Assembly: GCA_015227615.1 (NCBI GenBank)
Contig: JAALGZ010000026.1
Coordinates: forward strand, 1 to 64,000
Source: Labyrinthula sp. Ha
Taxonomy: Eukaryota > Sar > Bigyra > Labyrinthulida > Labyrinthulaceae
Direction: 5' to 3'
DNA length: 64,000 nt
The notes under the pieces are model-generated. The model did no database searches. It was not told where the DNA came from and was given only the letters and a program-made list of their open reading frames with translations. A program made the position numbers and the translations under genes. Below, in pieces: positions 32,450 through 44,800 of the stretch; the stretch's first letter is position 1, and each line of letters begins with the position of its first letter.

Positions 32450-34990
32450 AAGTGAATGATATCTCAAGATTTAAAAGCCAGGATACGCTCTTTAGTCATT
32501 GCTCCAAAGAAGATTTACTAAGCAGTTTGAATCCTCCAGGTTACCAATTACTAAAACACCCGAAAATTGACTTTTTGAAGTATGTTCCAAAGCAAATCAG
32601 AAAAGAGACAAGGTAGGAACAAATAAGGACTTTCAACCATAAGGTTCTCTGAGTCTCGTATATGCTGTCCCGGTAAAGCTAGATTGTTCAAGAACAAATG
32701 AAACATGGTTCGTAATGATGACTTTGCATAATTTAAATTTAGATGCCTTTACAGTTTTCGTAAACCAAGAGAAAACCTAAGTTACTGGAAGATCTAATGA
32801 ATTCAATAGAAAGTAGAAACAGATACAAAATCGATTACTTTTAGAGCGACCAGGAATATGCACTTTTCACTTTGAGCTCATAACCTTCTTAGTTTCTAAA
32901 GGAATAACCATTTAACTCTCTGCGAAGTATTTGTCATAAGCAAATGGAACACAGGAAAGACTCAGTTACACTATTCTGGTAATAACTTGGATATTTCTAA
33001 ACAAAGCAGAATTACTTTTAAAATATTGCGATGACTCCGTCCAGTACGCAGTAATCAAGCTAAAGATACTTGCAGTTTTTACTCCAAATAACCCATCATT
33101 TTGAAATAGTATTTGAAAAAAAAGTTTTGTTTAAATACGAATATATCTCCGGAAAAAAATGTGATTTAGATGACGGAAAGAAAAATCTATAAGGTCCCAA
33201 TAAACATTAAATATTCAAAATTATTATGACACTCTGTTTGCTTGAAATAGGCAATGTATTTGGAAATATAACCAAGAGGGTCATCTATGCAACAAAAATA
33301 CTTGGGAAAGGTAATTAACTTGCACTTAGGAAAACAATGAAGTTAATAAGGAGAATAAAACACAATGAATAATGAATATCAATCTGTAAGAAAAAAAAAC
33401 GAAGATCTAAGAAAGGAGCCTGAGACAGAAAATCCCGCAGATTGGGAGGGCCAATTTTCATTGGAACGACGCATAAGATAGAATCACCTTCCACTTCAGC
33501 CCTGGAGTAAGGAATAACTTCAAAGCCGCAAAAATATCTCATCTGCTTATAAATCTTATTGGGTTTTCCACACCAATAAAATAAAAAGAAGAAAAAGTTC
33601 CATGAACATATTTCAAAAGCAATAAACCCGTTTCAAAAGATAGAATTGAATAGAGAATATATGAAAGGGATTGAGAAATCTCTTTCAATGTCGAACTGCA
33701 AAAGAAAACCAATTCAAAATGTGTCATCCGCGGGAAAAATCTATAGACTGGTGGACATATTTTTCAATAAATATGATAATATACAAAATAGATATATTTT
33801 AAAGTTAAGGAAGGCAGCCGACGGGAAGCTGCAGACCCTAGAACTGATACCTTACACCACTGAGTACCTTTGAAGTGATTACAACTTTCTAATCAATACA
33901 ATACGCTGTGGACATAGACTATGTCAGTTCTACTTACCGAACACCTATCTTAATGCGGACCTTCTGTTCATAACTTCAATGCGATTACCAATGAAGTTTT
34001 ATAGAGAAAGAAAATCTAAATGCTTAAGCATCTTCCAAACCTATTTACGGTCTCGAGGAATGCTCTAGTGAATGGTTTAGGAAAGTTGAGTACGCATTGT
34101 TCGGTATCAGATTATCATCCTACATCGTCCAAAAATCATTGTATAAATGGAAAAAAGGAAATGAACTATTTAGATTTGTTACAATATTGGTTTACTCATT
34201 TCGGTGAGAAAGGTAGATGATATTAAAGTAATACTGAATAGAATTTCAGAAACATATGAATAGAATCAACCAATCAGATTTCGAAGTTTGTGGTTTTGAA
34301 ATAAAATAGTAAAAGGTATTTATTAAACTTTCAGTAAAAGAATACGTAGATCAAGTTGGAAACAAATACGAATTCGAAGCCTGCGGCATTACTTGAACCC
34401 CTCACCAACAGGGTGGTTACCATATGAAAAGAGCTCCTAGAATTGATTCAACACCTTACCAAAGTATTGTTGACACGTTATTTTATATTTGTAGAGCGGT
34501 AAGACCAGACATCTCTTTCTTAGTTAACAGCCTAAGAGTATGTGCTCAATGTCCTACCATAGAATATCGAAGTATGTCAAAAAGAATTATAAAGTATTTG
34601 CTGATAAATCGCGACCTGACGATTAAGTACCTTAAAAGAAAGAAAGAGAACTATAAGTAATTATACTCTGATTGTTCATGGAAGAACCTAGTTGCTAATT
34701 CCAGTAGTATTGATGCATACATTATACTGTGGAATGCTTCTGCTATTCTTCGGAAGATAAGAAACAAAATGAAATATCAAAATCTAGTAGTGAAGCTGAG
34801 TTGGTTCGACATAGCAGAGGGTTTTTTAACCTAATTTGGGTTGCAAGTATAATAAAATTTTTGGAAAGAAATCTATTAAAGGTAAATACTTGCATTGACA
34901 ATCCAGGCGCAAAAGAATTTAGAAAAATGAAATCTACACCAGAATTGTAGACGCGTGCGTTTAAGATATCTCATCGCCCTAAGTATTATA
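32450..34990 (+). mobile_element. Ty1/copia fossil A (broken)
   Basis: Clear copia text near the 3' end. At 34424-34660: PYQSIVDTLFYICRAVRPDI with a P...YRSMSKRIIKYL continuation, the end of a copia RT. At 34740-34950: SSEDKKQNEISKSSSEAELV then FFNLIWVASIIKFLE, the copia RNase H. Upstream sequence to about 32450 is more decayed. No LTR pair was found. Heavily broken and old, with well over ten interruptions. Confidence 0.7.
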
Positions 34991-34999
34991 GCAAACAAG

Positions 35000-36580
35000 A
35001 TGGGGCATCAAACACATCCCCGATCTAGAAAATCATAGTGATATGTTTCAAATGCCAACCACGAGACACTTATACAAAACAAAGGTTTAGAAAATATGTA
35101 GCAGTTTTGTGACAGAAGGAGGAAAACAAAGAGAAGACAAAAAAAAGAAGGAAGAAAACAAATAGAAGAAAGCTAAGAATATGTTTCATATGGTGAGGAA
35201 TAATTGTCATGTCGAATGACGTGGAAAATACAGCGTGAGGAGATAGAAAATATGTGTTACACATTAAAACTTAAAGTATTAAGAATTCACCAACAAACAA
35301 TATAAAAGATAGCTTAATTTCCAATCTTGTGCTTTTCTTTCAATGTTTGTTAGTTTATCTATAAATTTTTAGTGCTTAGAGCTGCAGTGTTAACTTTTTG
35401 CAGCCGCCTCAAATACTTTAACCTAATCAATCATTTCTTTTAATATCTCGTGCTAACGAAACATGTTCAAAGTAGCGAGTGTGGGCTCATAAAGTGTCAA
35501 GTCTCCATTTCGAGTAAAAAGGCAATATGATAAGAATTAACAAGAATAGAATGACACTTATTCTAATTCTGGTTAACAATAGGAAATCTTAAATTTTGAT
35601 TCTTTTGGTGTGATTCAGACTTAATCATGCTTATTAATCGATTTTCAATAATCAAACAAAATAATTGTGAAACCATTAGAGCAAATCAACAAGAAAACTA
35701 GTAGAAACAAAATATCAATTAAACATCAATCAATCAAAGTGCATCTTTAATCTCGACAGATATGGATATCGTGGCTCCTGTGTCAAGTTCCGGTAGATAA
35801 ATTGTCATAGTACTGCACTTCTACCTTAAAACCTGACTTCACTCTGTTTAAGAAAAGAAATATTAATTTTTATTTGCTCGGAAAAGAGGATAATCAAGTT
35901 GGAGTGCATATTAGAAACTTATTTTGAGATAAGAAAGAGCACGAGTTCTTACATATCTTCCAGCTTCAAAAGTTATTAATATTATTTCAGGTAAGACTTA
36001 CCTCCTCCATCAATTTTCTAAATAGTTCAAGGACGATAGCCAAATAAATCTCTAGATCGACTATTTACTTTTTTCTTTATTCACAAAAAAGTAATCCAAC
36101 ATTGCTTTTGTCTATTCTTGTCTTCTTCAAGAGTGTTAAGTGTCTATGATTGCCATCTTCACAACCTTCTTTTCCAACCCATCTCCATTTCCGACCAAAT
36201 ATTCACTGCAATACCGATTCCCGAATCTCGGAATTCCCCAAAATACCCGACAAATTAAACGGCTAGTTGGGAGTCCCAGCAGATACCAAACTGTGGTACG
36301 AGAAAATAAACATTATGTCAAAAAATTCAGTGAATAATGTTTTGCTCTTTGAAACGTCCTTGATCGGATACCTGACACAAAAATAAACTCAGTAGAGAAA
36401 CAATCTGAGAAATCATTTATTCAATTAACCGAGGTTTTTCACACTTATCAGAAGTTATACAACAAGTGACTAAGCTAAACCAAGTGAATAATAAGAATTG
36501 GAACAAGAGCTGTACGAAGAAACTCAACAAAACAATAAATAACTGAGTATTCCTAAAAAAGATTATTTTCAAACCTTTTT
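35000..36580. other. Intergenic with a purine-rich tract
   Basis: No gene supported. A strongly purine-rich stretch lies at about 35110-35176. Shortly before the next gene the sequence becomes A-rich, as in front of other genes here. Confidence 0.5.
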
Positions 36581-36587
36581 GAAAAAA

Positions 36588-37952
36588 ATGAAACCAATTC
36601 ATATTTTCGTAGCCGGAAGCTTCGATTCAACCAAGGATTTAATCAATGTGCTTCAGAAAAGTAATCCAGAAATAGGGGAAACCTATTTGAATATTACTCA
36701 TCTTCCTTGTTTGCCAGATGTCGCTTCTTCAGAGAACAAGTTTAGAGAAGAAGTTATAGAGTCGTCTCTTAGAACGTGGAAGTCAGAGCCTTCTTTTTCA
36801 AGCAGAAAAAATAGGTTGAATATTTTTCAGGCAAAGAAAGGAATTAAATTACGAAAAAAAACATCTCTTGATAAAATTTTAAACTCCTTGGGTTATCGTA
36901 AGGAGAAATTTGGGTTTGATGAAGATTTATTCCAAGTTCCAAGGAGTGATGTAAAAGAAGCACAAAGAATATTCAATATAATTGAGAAGAAGGAAAGTTT
37001 TCAGGAAGAAGAAAAAACTGCTGACAAGGAAATGGACATGTCAAATATATTTATTCAGAGAATATCAAAGTTAGAAGATATCGTGGTCACTGTGCGAAAG
37101 TTTGGAGAATTTACTTGCGGCTTTATTAATCTTCCCGTGCAGCAAGCTCTTTCCACATCCGGTTTGCAAGTAATTTCAGCTGTATTGAACAATTTAATGG
37201 AAGAAAAAAGTCCCTTCTTATGTTTCTCATACATTTTCTCTGGAATTAGAACCCAATTACGAGATATAATTTCAAGAAACGTTGAATTCTGTTTCTTAGA
37301 TCCTTTACACAATATTCAGATATCTCAGGATATAAGAGTGATCCCTGAAAATGGTTCAGTAGATCTCAAATCTGCTTTGAATGTACTCAAAAGTATCGGA
37401 ATAAAAATTTCCTCTCATGAAAACGCTTCTTTAAAAGTTGGTAAGAAGCAGCTTAACCTATCAGTTTCAAGTGCATCTGATGCCTTGGCTTGTTTGATTC
37501 CAATATTTCTTTCAGTTGCGATTAAGAAAATGTCCAATCCTAACTTTTTTAAGAATTTTGCAATAGATGGATCAGAAGAACTTTTGGCAAACAGTATGAG
37601 TGAATTATCGTCATGTTTCGGTGGAGCACTAGGCTTTAGCGTTGCTGACCTTGATTTGATACAGAGGATAGAAAATACAATATTGAAAAATAAAACCTTT
37701 ACTTTTTCTCTGTCGGAATCTATGCTGGATATTGGGTCTTGGAAGAAAGTATTGCAACTTATTATGTCTGAAGGAAGAAAGAATGGATTTAGTTTTGATT
37801 ATTGTAGTTCGTTGCTGGTGGAGTTGAGTAATCTTGAGTTCTTTGAAAGTCAACTTAAGTTTGATCAAGTTGAAAACACTCTTAGTAAAGTAAAGGAGCA
37901 TATGATTAAGAGACGCAATACTGAGGAAGGTCAATTTAATTTGTTGGTGTAA
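36588..37952 (+). CDS. Hypothetical protein, 454 residues
   Basis: A long intronless open frame with gene-like composition, ending in TAA. The first ATG of the frame is at 36588. It starts KPIHIFVAGSFDSTKDLINV, resembling the first beta-strand and turn of an alpha/beta fold, but no nucleotide-binding motif follows. Residues about 60-150 are charged (lysine/serine/glutamate-rich). From about 160 to the end alternating hydrophobic helices and strands suggest one large globular domain (TCGFINLPVQQAL, ALACLIPIFLSVAI, SELSSCFGGALGF). No signal peptide or clear membrane segment. I do not recognise the family. The gene stands alone, with no neighbour for 1.5 kb on the left and more than 12 kb on the right. 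Confidence 0.8.
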   Translation: MKPIHIFVAGSFDSTKDLINVLQKSNPEIGETYLNITHLPCLPDVASSENKFREEVIESSLRTWKSEPSFSSRKNRLNIFQAKKGIKLRKKTSLDKILNSLGYRKEKFGFDEDLFQVPRSDVKEAQRIFNIIEKKESFQEEEKTADKEMDMSNIFIQRISKLEDIVVTVRKFGEFTCGFINLPVQQALSTSGLQVISAVLNNLMEEKSPFLCFSYIFSGIRTQLRDIISRNVEFCFLDPLHNIQISQDIRVIPENGSVDLKSALNVLKSIGIKISSHENASLKVGKKQLNLSVSSASDALACLIPIFLSVAIKKMSNPNFFKNFAIDGSEELLANSMSELSSCFGGALGFSVADLDLIQRIENTILKNKTFTFSLSESMLDIGSWKKVLQLIMSEGRKNGFSFDYCSSLLVELSNLEFFESQLKFDQVENTLSKVKEHMIKRRNTEEGQFNLLV

Positions 37953-37959
37953 AGTATAT

Positions 37960-39020
37960 ATATTTTGAAATTGTATGTATTGGGTAGATTGTTTGTATTT
38001 CTATTTAAACTTGATCTTTGAGGTATTGAGGAAAAAACAGGGATTCATGTCTTATGTAATTTAAAACTTAATCAATATTTTGTATAGAGAAATAAAATAC
38101 TTCATTCATCAAGTTTATTTTCTGTTGAAATATTGCGAACAAAGAGAAGAAAAATCTGATTTCAAGTTAATACAATCAAACTCGAAAGAAACTTGAAATA
38201 TCTTTGAGCCCATACAGAATCTAAAGAAGATTGTGCTTAATACCTTCACATCTTGTCCTTGATTCCTTCACAAAAAGGATAACCCTGTTAAAAATATTTC
38301 TAAGTTAGAATTTTATGCTTTTTAATTTCGTGATTTTTTCTACACTAGTACACACAAAATAAGCCATAACAACAATTCGGTCTTGAACACATTCAACTAG
38401 TCTACTTTTTAGAGGGTGATACTAAAGGTTGAGTCCCCCATTTTACTCATTCAAGTATGAACCGTGAAGGAATAGAAAGCTAGTTTTTTTATAGAAACAA
38501 ACAATTGCTTTTCCTCCAGTGCTGTTGTCTACTTCTTAACTAATGACATTTCGTCAATTATTTGATGGAGCGAGTGATCCCTGTCAGGGTTCATAACCCA
38601 CAGATTATGTTTAAAAGAGATACCAAATAACTTAATAAAGAACATAAAATTGCTATGTAAATAAATAATTCTTTTTAGTTTAATAAAATTAAGCTGGATT
38701 TCAGTTTTCTACAAATCTTTTCGTGGTGAGTCGCGTCATAGGCGTTCCCAAACTTGGAGTACTCGTGAACAATAGTATCTTTAGAGAGACTAGATGAGGA
38801 GGAGACCAAAAATTGATACTAAGTCTAGTTGTATGCAATATTAACTTTATGATGTATCAGGAACCACGAGACATTTCAAAATTTTCTACTCATGCTTCAA
38901 TATCATCTACTACTGCCTAGGCCGTACGGTTTTCTAAGAATTCTTACTATTCACGGTAATTCACTCTTGATGCAGGATCAAGAAACTCATACTTCGCCGA
39001 AAAATGTGATACCCTGAGAA
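37960..39020. other. Intergenic, no gene seen
   Basis: AT-rich sequence downstream of the hypothetical gene. Nothing supported. Confidence 0.5.
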
Positions 39021-39029
39021 AAGGGCTAT

Positions 39030-40137
39030 GGATATTGAAAGCTTTTGGGAAGCAAAAAAATTGAAAACAAAGAAACCGATATGAGTACCTGCAACATTTA
39101 GGCACTCGAAAAATAGCCACTAGTCGATGAAGCGTAATATTCTAGAGCAATTACGGTTCTCTCTGCGAACGTTGACTGCCTCACCTCCTACAAGCTAAGG
39201 TCTGTCGAGGAATACGCTCTAGCTGCCTATACAAATGTCTTTGCAATACAGGAAGTACGATGCAAAGGTTTAGAATACCTCGAAAGAGCGAACCTTTGTT
39301 CAACCTCTTAAATTCGCTACAACACGTAACAGAAGCAAATGTAATCTTTACTGTTTGGGTACATTCTTAATACCAGAAAGTACATATCTACAGCAGACGC
39401 ATATCAAATGCTCCTCGATACATCCACCTTCTCCAACAATTCGAACTCGTCAAAGCAACACAAGTTACCAGTGAAGGGCTCCAACCCCCATCAATTAGCA
39501 GAAGACCGGTTAACGCAAATAACCAGCTCAAACTCAATGGTCTTTTTTTCAACAGCAACTTCACTATTCCAGTTGCATGGCGAACAGTGCAAGTTCCTGA
39601 TCTACACATGTTAAAACCTTATAACAGATAATCCTTATCTATTGACTTTGTAAGGCAACACCGACATCATCAAGACTACTTCGCCCGAAAATATCTCTGC
39701 GGCAAGACACTATTATTCTTCCAGATACTCAATATCACCCCCCGCATAAATCACAATCACAATGTAGATCTCAAACTACCAATCTACACCGCTAAAAAAC
39801 AGGAAAGAAGTGAGCTATGACAAAGCCGCAAAATAAACCTTCAGAATAACTTTAGAAGTCACCAATACTGTATTGAAACATCGCAATGGACGAATAAAAG
39901 ACAGCTGGACAAAGTTGTTCCTGTTGCAGTTATCTCCGTCATTTAGTTTCTTTTCTCTTTCTACGACCGATCAAATTAAACTTCGAAAGATGCAGCGAAT
40001 ATGAAGCTTTAAATGACAAAGGAACACGAAAAGGTGAGCTTCCCTAGTGTGTGGTGGACAAACCTCGGTTCCTAAGATAACCGAATAGGTAATTTTGCCA
40101 ATGCAGTAACTTCCTCCCACCTTGTGTATTAACTAGG
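39030..40137 (+). mobile_element. LINE relic with endonuclease-like start and 3' end
   Basis: At about 39165-39285 a stretch reads SANVDCLTSYKLRSVEEYA then VFAIQEVRCK. This matches the opening of APE-type LINE endonucleases (N.N.L......L......D...IQE.R). At about 40030-40135 lies the 3' end related to that of the LINE relic at 3.5-4.7 kb, ending near CTCCCACCTTGTGTATTAACTA. The middle is decayed and no RT motif is visible. The span is short, so it is a truncated and internally deleted LINE. Confidence 0.55.
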
Positions 40138-40149
40138 AACGCAGAGCCA

Positions 40150-41300
40150 ATCAGCTTTGGATTTATGTAAACAATTAACGACGAAAGATAAATAATAAGT
40201 TAACGGCCAAAAAAAATCTAAATATAAATAGACTAAAATGGAAATAAGTTCTGAACCACATGCTGTAGAACCACAATTTGAAACTCCGGAACAACTACTT
40301 TCCACCATTCCATTTTCAAAACCTACAGAAGAAAACCCTTACTTACCATTAATACTTCAAGTGAAAACAGTTATATTCTTTTACCAACACTACAGTTGAA
40401 AACAGATACGCTGTAAAAACCTAGGAAAGAAAATAGAAACAACAAATAAAACGAGATTTACAATGAAATCAAAGCCAAAATTTACCTTCAAGTTATTGAT
40501 ACTTTTATCACATATTCCGTTTTTGCTGAATTTTATGAAGGTGAAGGTAGTATATATACTGTAACATGAAAACCTAAAACACACTTCATACATCAATTTT
40601 TCAAAAGGGTCCTACTGCTTTTAAATGAAGTAAAAAGATGTGGGTGTTTTAATTTATTTCAGGTTGCGCCCCACAGAAAAGGCGGCATGCATCTTCATAT
40701 TTCGTTGACATACTTTGGCAACACGGTCTTCGAGTTTTCAAAAAAAATGCCCGAACTTTCACGCAGATTCCTGAAAAATTATTCAACTGGAATTTGCGTT
40801 GAAGAATAAGTCAAAAATATGGGGGGGAAATAACTATTTGCACCTCTTGTGATGCTGTACTAAGTTCTGACTTTACTAGAAAAAGGCAAGAAAAGAACCA
40901 ACACGAAGAGAACGCTTACTTTTGCGGAGAGTGTAATAGGGGATTTGAAAACCAGACTGCTTTGCTGATGCAATTCTTTGAGATACACTGGGCACATATT
41001 AACGTTATTCAGCGTGCCCATTGCTATCAACTGTTTAGTAAGGAAGATGGCTTGGCGCGCCACTTGCAAGCGGTTTGTAATAAGAATAAGAAGAGAATAA
41101 CTTCTCTCTGGTGCATCGAGACTTTTGCCCGCAAAGATGGTCTTGATATGCATATCACAGAGAAACAATCTGGGCCAACGAAAAGACACATCTGAAACTT
41201 GTGTAGCACTGCATACACGAGAAAAAGTGGTATTAAGATTCGCATAAATGGTCCAAAGCGTGGCAAAATGTGATTGTTCAGAGAACAGAGAACATAGCAG
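40150..41300 (+). mobile_element. Relic with C2H2-type zinc fingers, perhaps LINE ORF1
   Basis: A reading begins with ATG at 40238 (MEISSEPHAVEPQFETPEQL). Further on, an open stretch at about 40830-41195 holds several degenerate C2H2 fingers: CTSCDAVL, CGECNRGFENQTALLMQFFE followed by IH, CYQLFSKEDGLARHL and WCIETFARKDGLDMHI. Finger spacing and linker length are like C2H2 proteins, but some ligands are replaced. It starts right after the preceding LINE 3' end, so a second LINE copy with a zinc-finger ORF1 is one reading. A dead host zinc-finger gene is the other. Confidence 0.45.
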
Positions 41301-41309
41301 CAAGTAATC

Positions 41310-41820
41310 CTTAATAATTGTAATAGTTTGTTAATGCAGCTGTATCTTTTTTCTTATTCATCTTAATTTATAATAATCACTTGTTTTTGCTTTGCTTCTA
41401 TTGTCTTTCCACATATGATGCTCTTCGAGCCCTATACCTACATTCTCTGTAAACAGAATAAATTATGTCTGGTGATTAAATATGATCACTCTAACAGTAT
41501 TGCACCGTTACCTATGTTGTCGATATGACATGCACTATATATCTCTACTCTTCTCCTTAACTTTCTCGACAATTGTATTTGCAGAAAAATAAGAATGTGC
41601 AGTTCATCTCTTTTATATTTTAAATGTAACCAGCCGGGACATCGGAAACACGAATATCCTAATGATTGGCTATATACCATCTGAAAAAAATCGGGAAATG
41701 GCACTCACAGTTGAAAAATAGGAGCAAACATAACATACCAAAGACAAGTAACTACAGTTTTTGAGCGGCGTTTATTAGGAAGATAAAATATATTGAATTT
41801 ACTATATGTACGATTTTCAG
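41310..41820. other. Intergenic, no gene seen
   Basis: Nothing supported between the zinc-finger relic and copia fossil B. Confidence 0.4.
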
Positions 41821-41829
41821 AAAATTTTA

Positions 41830-44800
41830 ACCAGTGAGAATAACTTGGTACTTGACTCAGGTGGAAATTGCCACGTCTGTGCCGGATAGTATTTAGTTTA
41901 CTAAATTGACTTAACTAACAAAACAAAAATTTGCTGATGTGCTTGAAGGTAAAGTTTATCAAAGCAATCGAAATGGAATTTTTGAAGCGGAACTCGAAAA
42001 TTAAAAAAGCAGATCTTTGTATCTTTTATAATTTAACAGTCTTTTCATTCGGCTAGCATTTTTGCTTGATAAAGGTTTGGCTTCAACTGCAAAAGACATA
42101 GAATTTAAAATTTTAAAAGATAAATAAATAATTTAAAGAGCTGGAAAAACTAGCAATCGTTTATTCTTAGCTACATTTAAACTAAAGGAGTTTGAACAAC
42201 AGTATCTTATTCAAGAAATTAAAGACTTATGAGGAGAAAAGTAAGTATTAAAAAATATGTTACTCAAGAGTTATTATTTTACCATAACTTATTTGGAACT
42301 TTAGGTAAAGGTGTGTTTAAAGAAACGTTGCAATGTTATCAGATTCAGTTTAAAAATGAAGAATAAGAAAAATTATACCAGAAAACTTGTAACACTGTAA
42401 ACGTAAAAGGAGCTGTTATGAAAAAGTAAGCGCAACTTGTTTTACGACTAATCATGGAACCATGCTTCTTACGGGTACAGTGGTTCTTTTAACGAAGTCA
42501 AGAGTGAATAATGTTGGTTTTCCTAATGATGAATGTATGAAGCAAGGTTCGATATATTTTTAACAAGAAAAAAGAAGTTACCAAGGAATAGATCTTATTT
42601 ATCAAGAAATAAATAAAAAAATCCACTATTAATGTTAGTAAGTTAAGTCGAGATCAAGGTTTTGAATTTGTAAATTGGTATGCGATTCAATTTTGCCAAG
42701 AATTTTGTATCACATTTGCTACATCTATTGCAAACGTTCTTTGACATAGTCGAACAACTGAGAAATTAAATCAATATATTCCTTCTAGGACGAGACTCTT
42801 ACTAAGTCAAATAAATATTAAGAATATCATTTAGTGTGATTTTGCTAGTTAATTCAACCTCTATTTATAAAATCGTACGATTGAGGATATGAAAGATATT
42901 TATGTCTGTGAAAAGATCGTTAATAAGAAACTAAATTAAGGCATTGTATATTTATTGTGCTTAGTAGTAGATTTAACTACCATTGAAAACAATATTGGTA
43001 GTAATAAAAAGTTCGGTTCCTTCATGGGATACAGTCCTGTTACATCAGAAGCTTTAACTGTTGACAAAAAAATACCAGAAACTTGTTGTAAGCTAGAAAT
43101 TTTATAGTTTCTAAGAATATTTAAACCATGTTTAGAGATTTTACATTGAAAGAAAATACAAAAGATGATGTGGTATCTCATGAGTTAGAATAAAATATCT
43201 ATAAATCAATTGATTATTCTAAACTACAAACAGAAGGAAAGACTTAAAATAAAAGAAGCAACGACCACCTTATTAATACTAGAACTGTTCAAAAACGAGA
43301 AATCCTGACTTAGTCTCAGCTTTTAGTATCTGAAAACTTGTTACTTCTTGTAAGTCTACAGTTTTATTCGATTTTATAGTGCTAAATAAGTTTGTTGTTG
43401 CATTAATGTCCAAATATTTTACAATTCAAAGAGACTATCATCAGATGAAACACATGTCATAACCTAAAGGTTAGCACAAAAGCTACCATGAGGAGTTATG
43501 AAAAATATACAATATTAGTAAAATGGAAACGTTAAATCATAGTGAAGCAGATAATAAAGAAAAAGTACCGATTATGGAACTCTTTAAGAAAAATGACAAC
43601 AATAGTAAGAAGGAAATTTTCAGATCCATGTTTATTACCAGAGTTGATTAAAAAGCTGGTTGCTTAAAGTTCTACTTACCGGTTAGTATGTTAACATTGG
43701 TAAGCTTGTTTGTTTTCATAATAGCAAAGGAGAGGTATTTTTTGTATTCATTTGGATATTCGAAATAATTTTGACTACAAACCTTGATACAGAAAATTAC
43801 TACTACTTTCCGCAAAAAAATAAATCCGAAAAAGATACGGAGTAGGAAAGTAAGCTATGCCTTGAAAGGTGCGATTATTCTTAGATAAACAGATTTCAAG
43901 AGACCGGGATTGGTCGAATTTGATATAAGTAAAAGGGGAAATCTATTTTTAAGTACCCTGAAAAAGAAGTTATAAGATAAATTTTCGTGTAAAATATTCT
44001 ATTTTCATGTAAAAAGGACTTAAGCCCAATTATTGAAGTTCTGATATTATCCTAGAAAGCAAAACAAACGTTCCGGAGCAACAATTATGTTGAGGCTAAA
44101 GTTAACGAGAAAGCAAACTATTTATACTTAACTGCGAAGAATTATATTCTTTGCTTAATTGCAGCTTTTGACATAACCCTAGATGGACAGGATATACTTC
44201 ATACAGTTAATGAATTAGGAGATAAGGAAATAGAAGTTGAAGCCTTGCAATGCAAGAAAAAAACAGCAGTCTATTATTGGTACGTCAACCAATGTGCACA
44301 TACTTTGAATACCTGATACTACATTTTAGGTAAATACTGTTTCACACTGTGCAAAGCATCCCACTAAATTTAATTTTAATGTAGCAAGAAGGCAAATTGT
44401 TTTCTTGACTCCGAAGTAAAACCCTCCACTTTTTGCTTAGTTACTTTCATTGTACAAAATGAATATCTCAAAATAAAAACCCAAATGAATCAAATCAATT
44501 AAACAAAGGTTAAGAATGATTAGGGGATAGCGATTTAATACAAAGAACGATAAAGTGATAATGATTATATTTGAAGAAGGGAAGGGTGACAAGTATTTTT
44601 AAGCAAGAATGATCAAGGGAAAGAGAGTAACGATATTCAACCTCTAAGCGACACAGCTTTATTGGAAAATTATACTGTGCAAACATGAGCTATTCTATTG
44701 TTAAGAATCAACGTATATCCCAAGTTATTTCATTCATTCATAGGAGCATTGAATCAATCACAAGAGCTTAAAGGAATAAGGGATATAACATTTTAAATAT

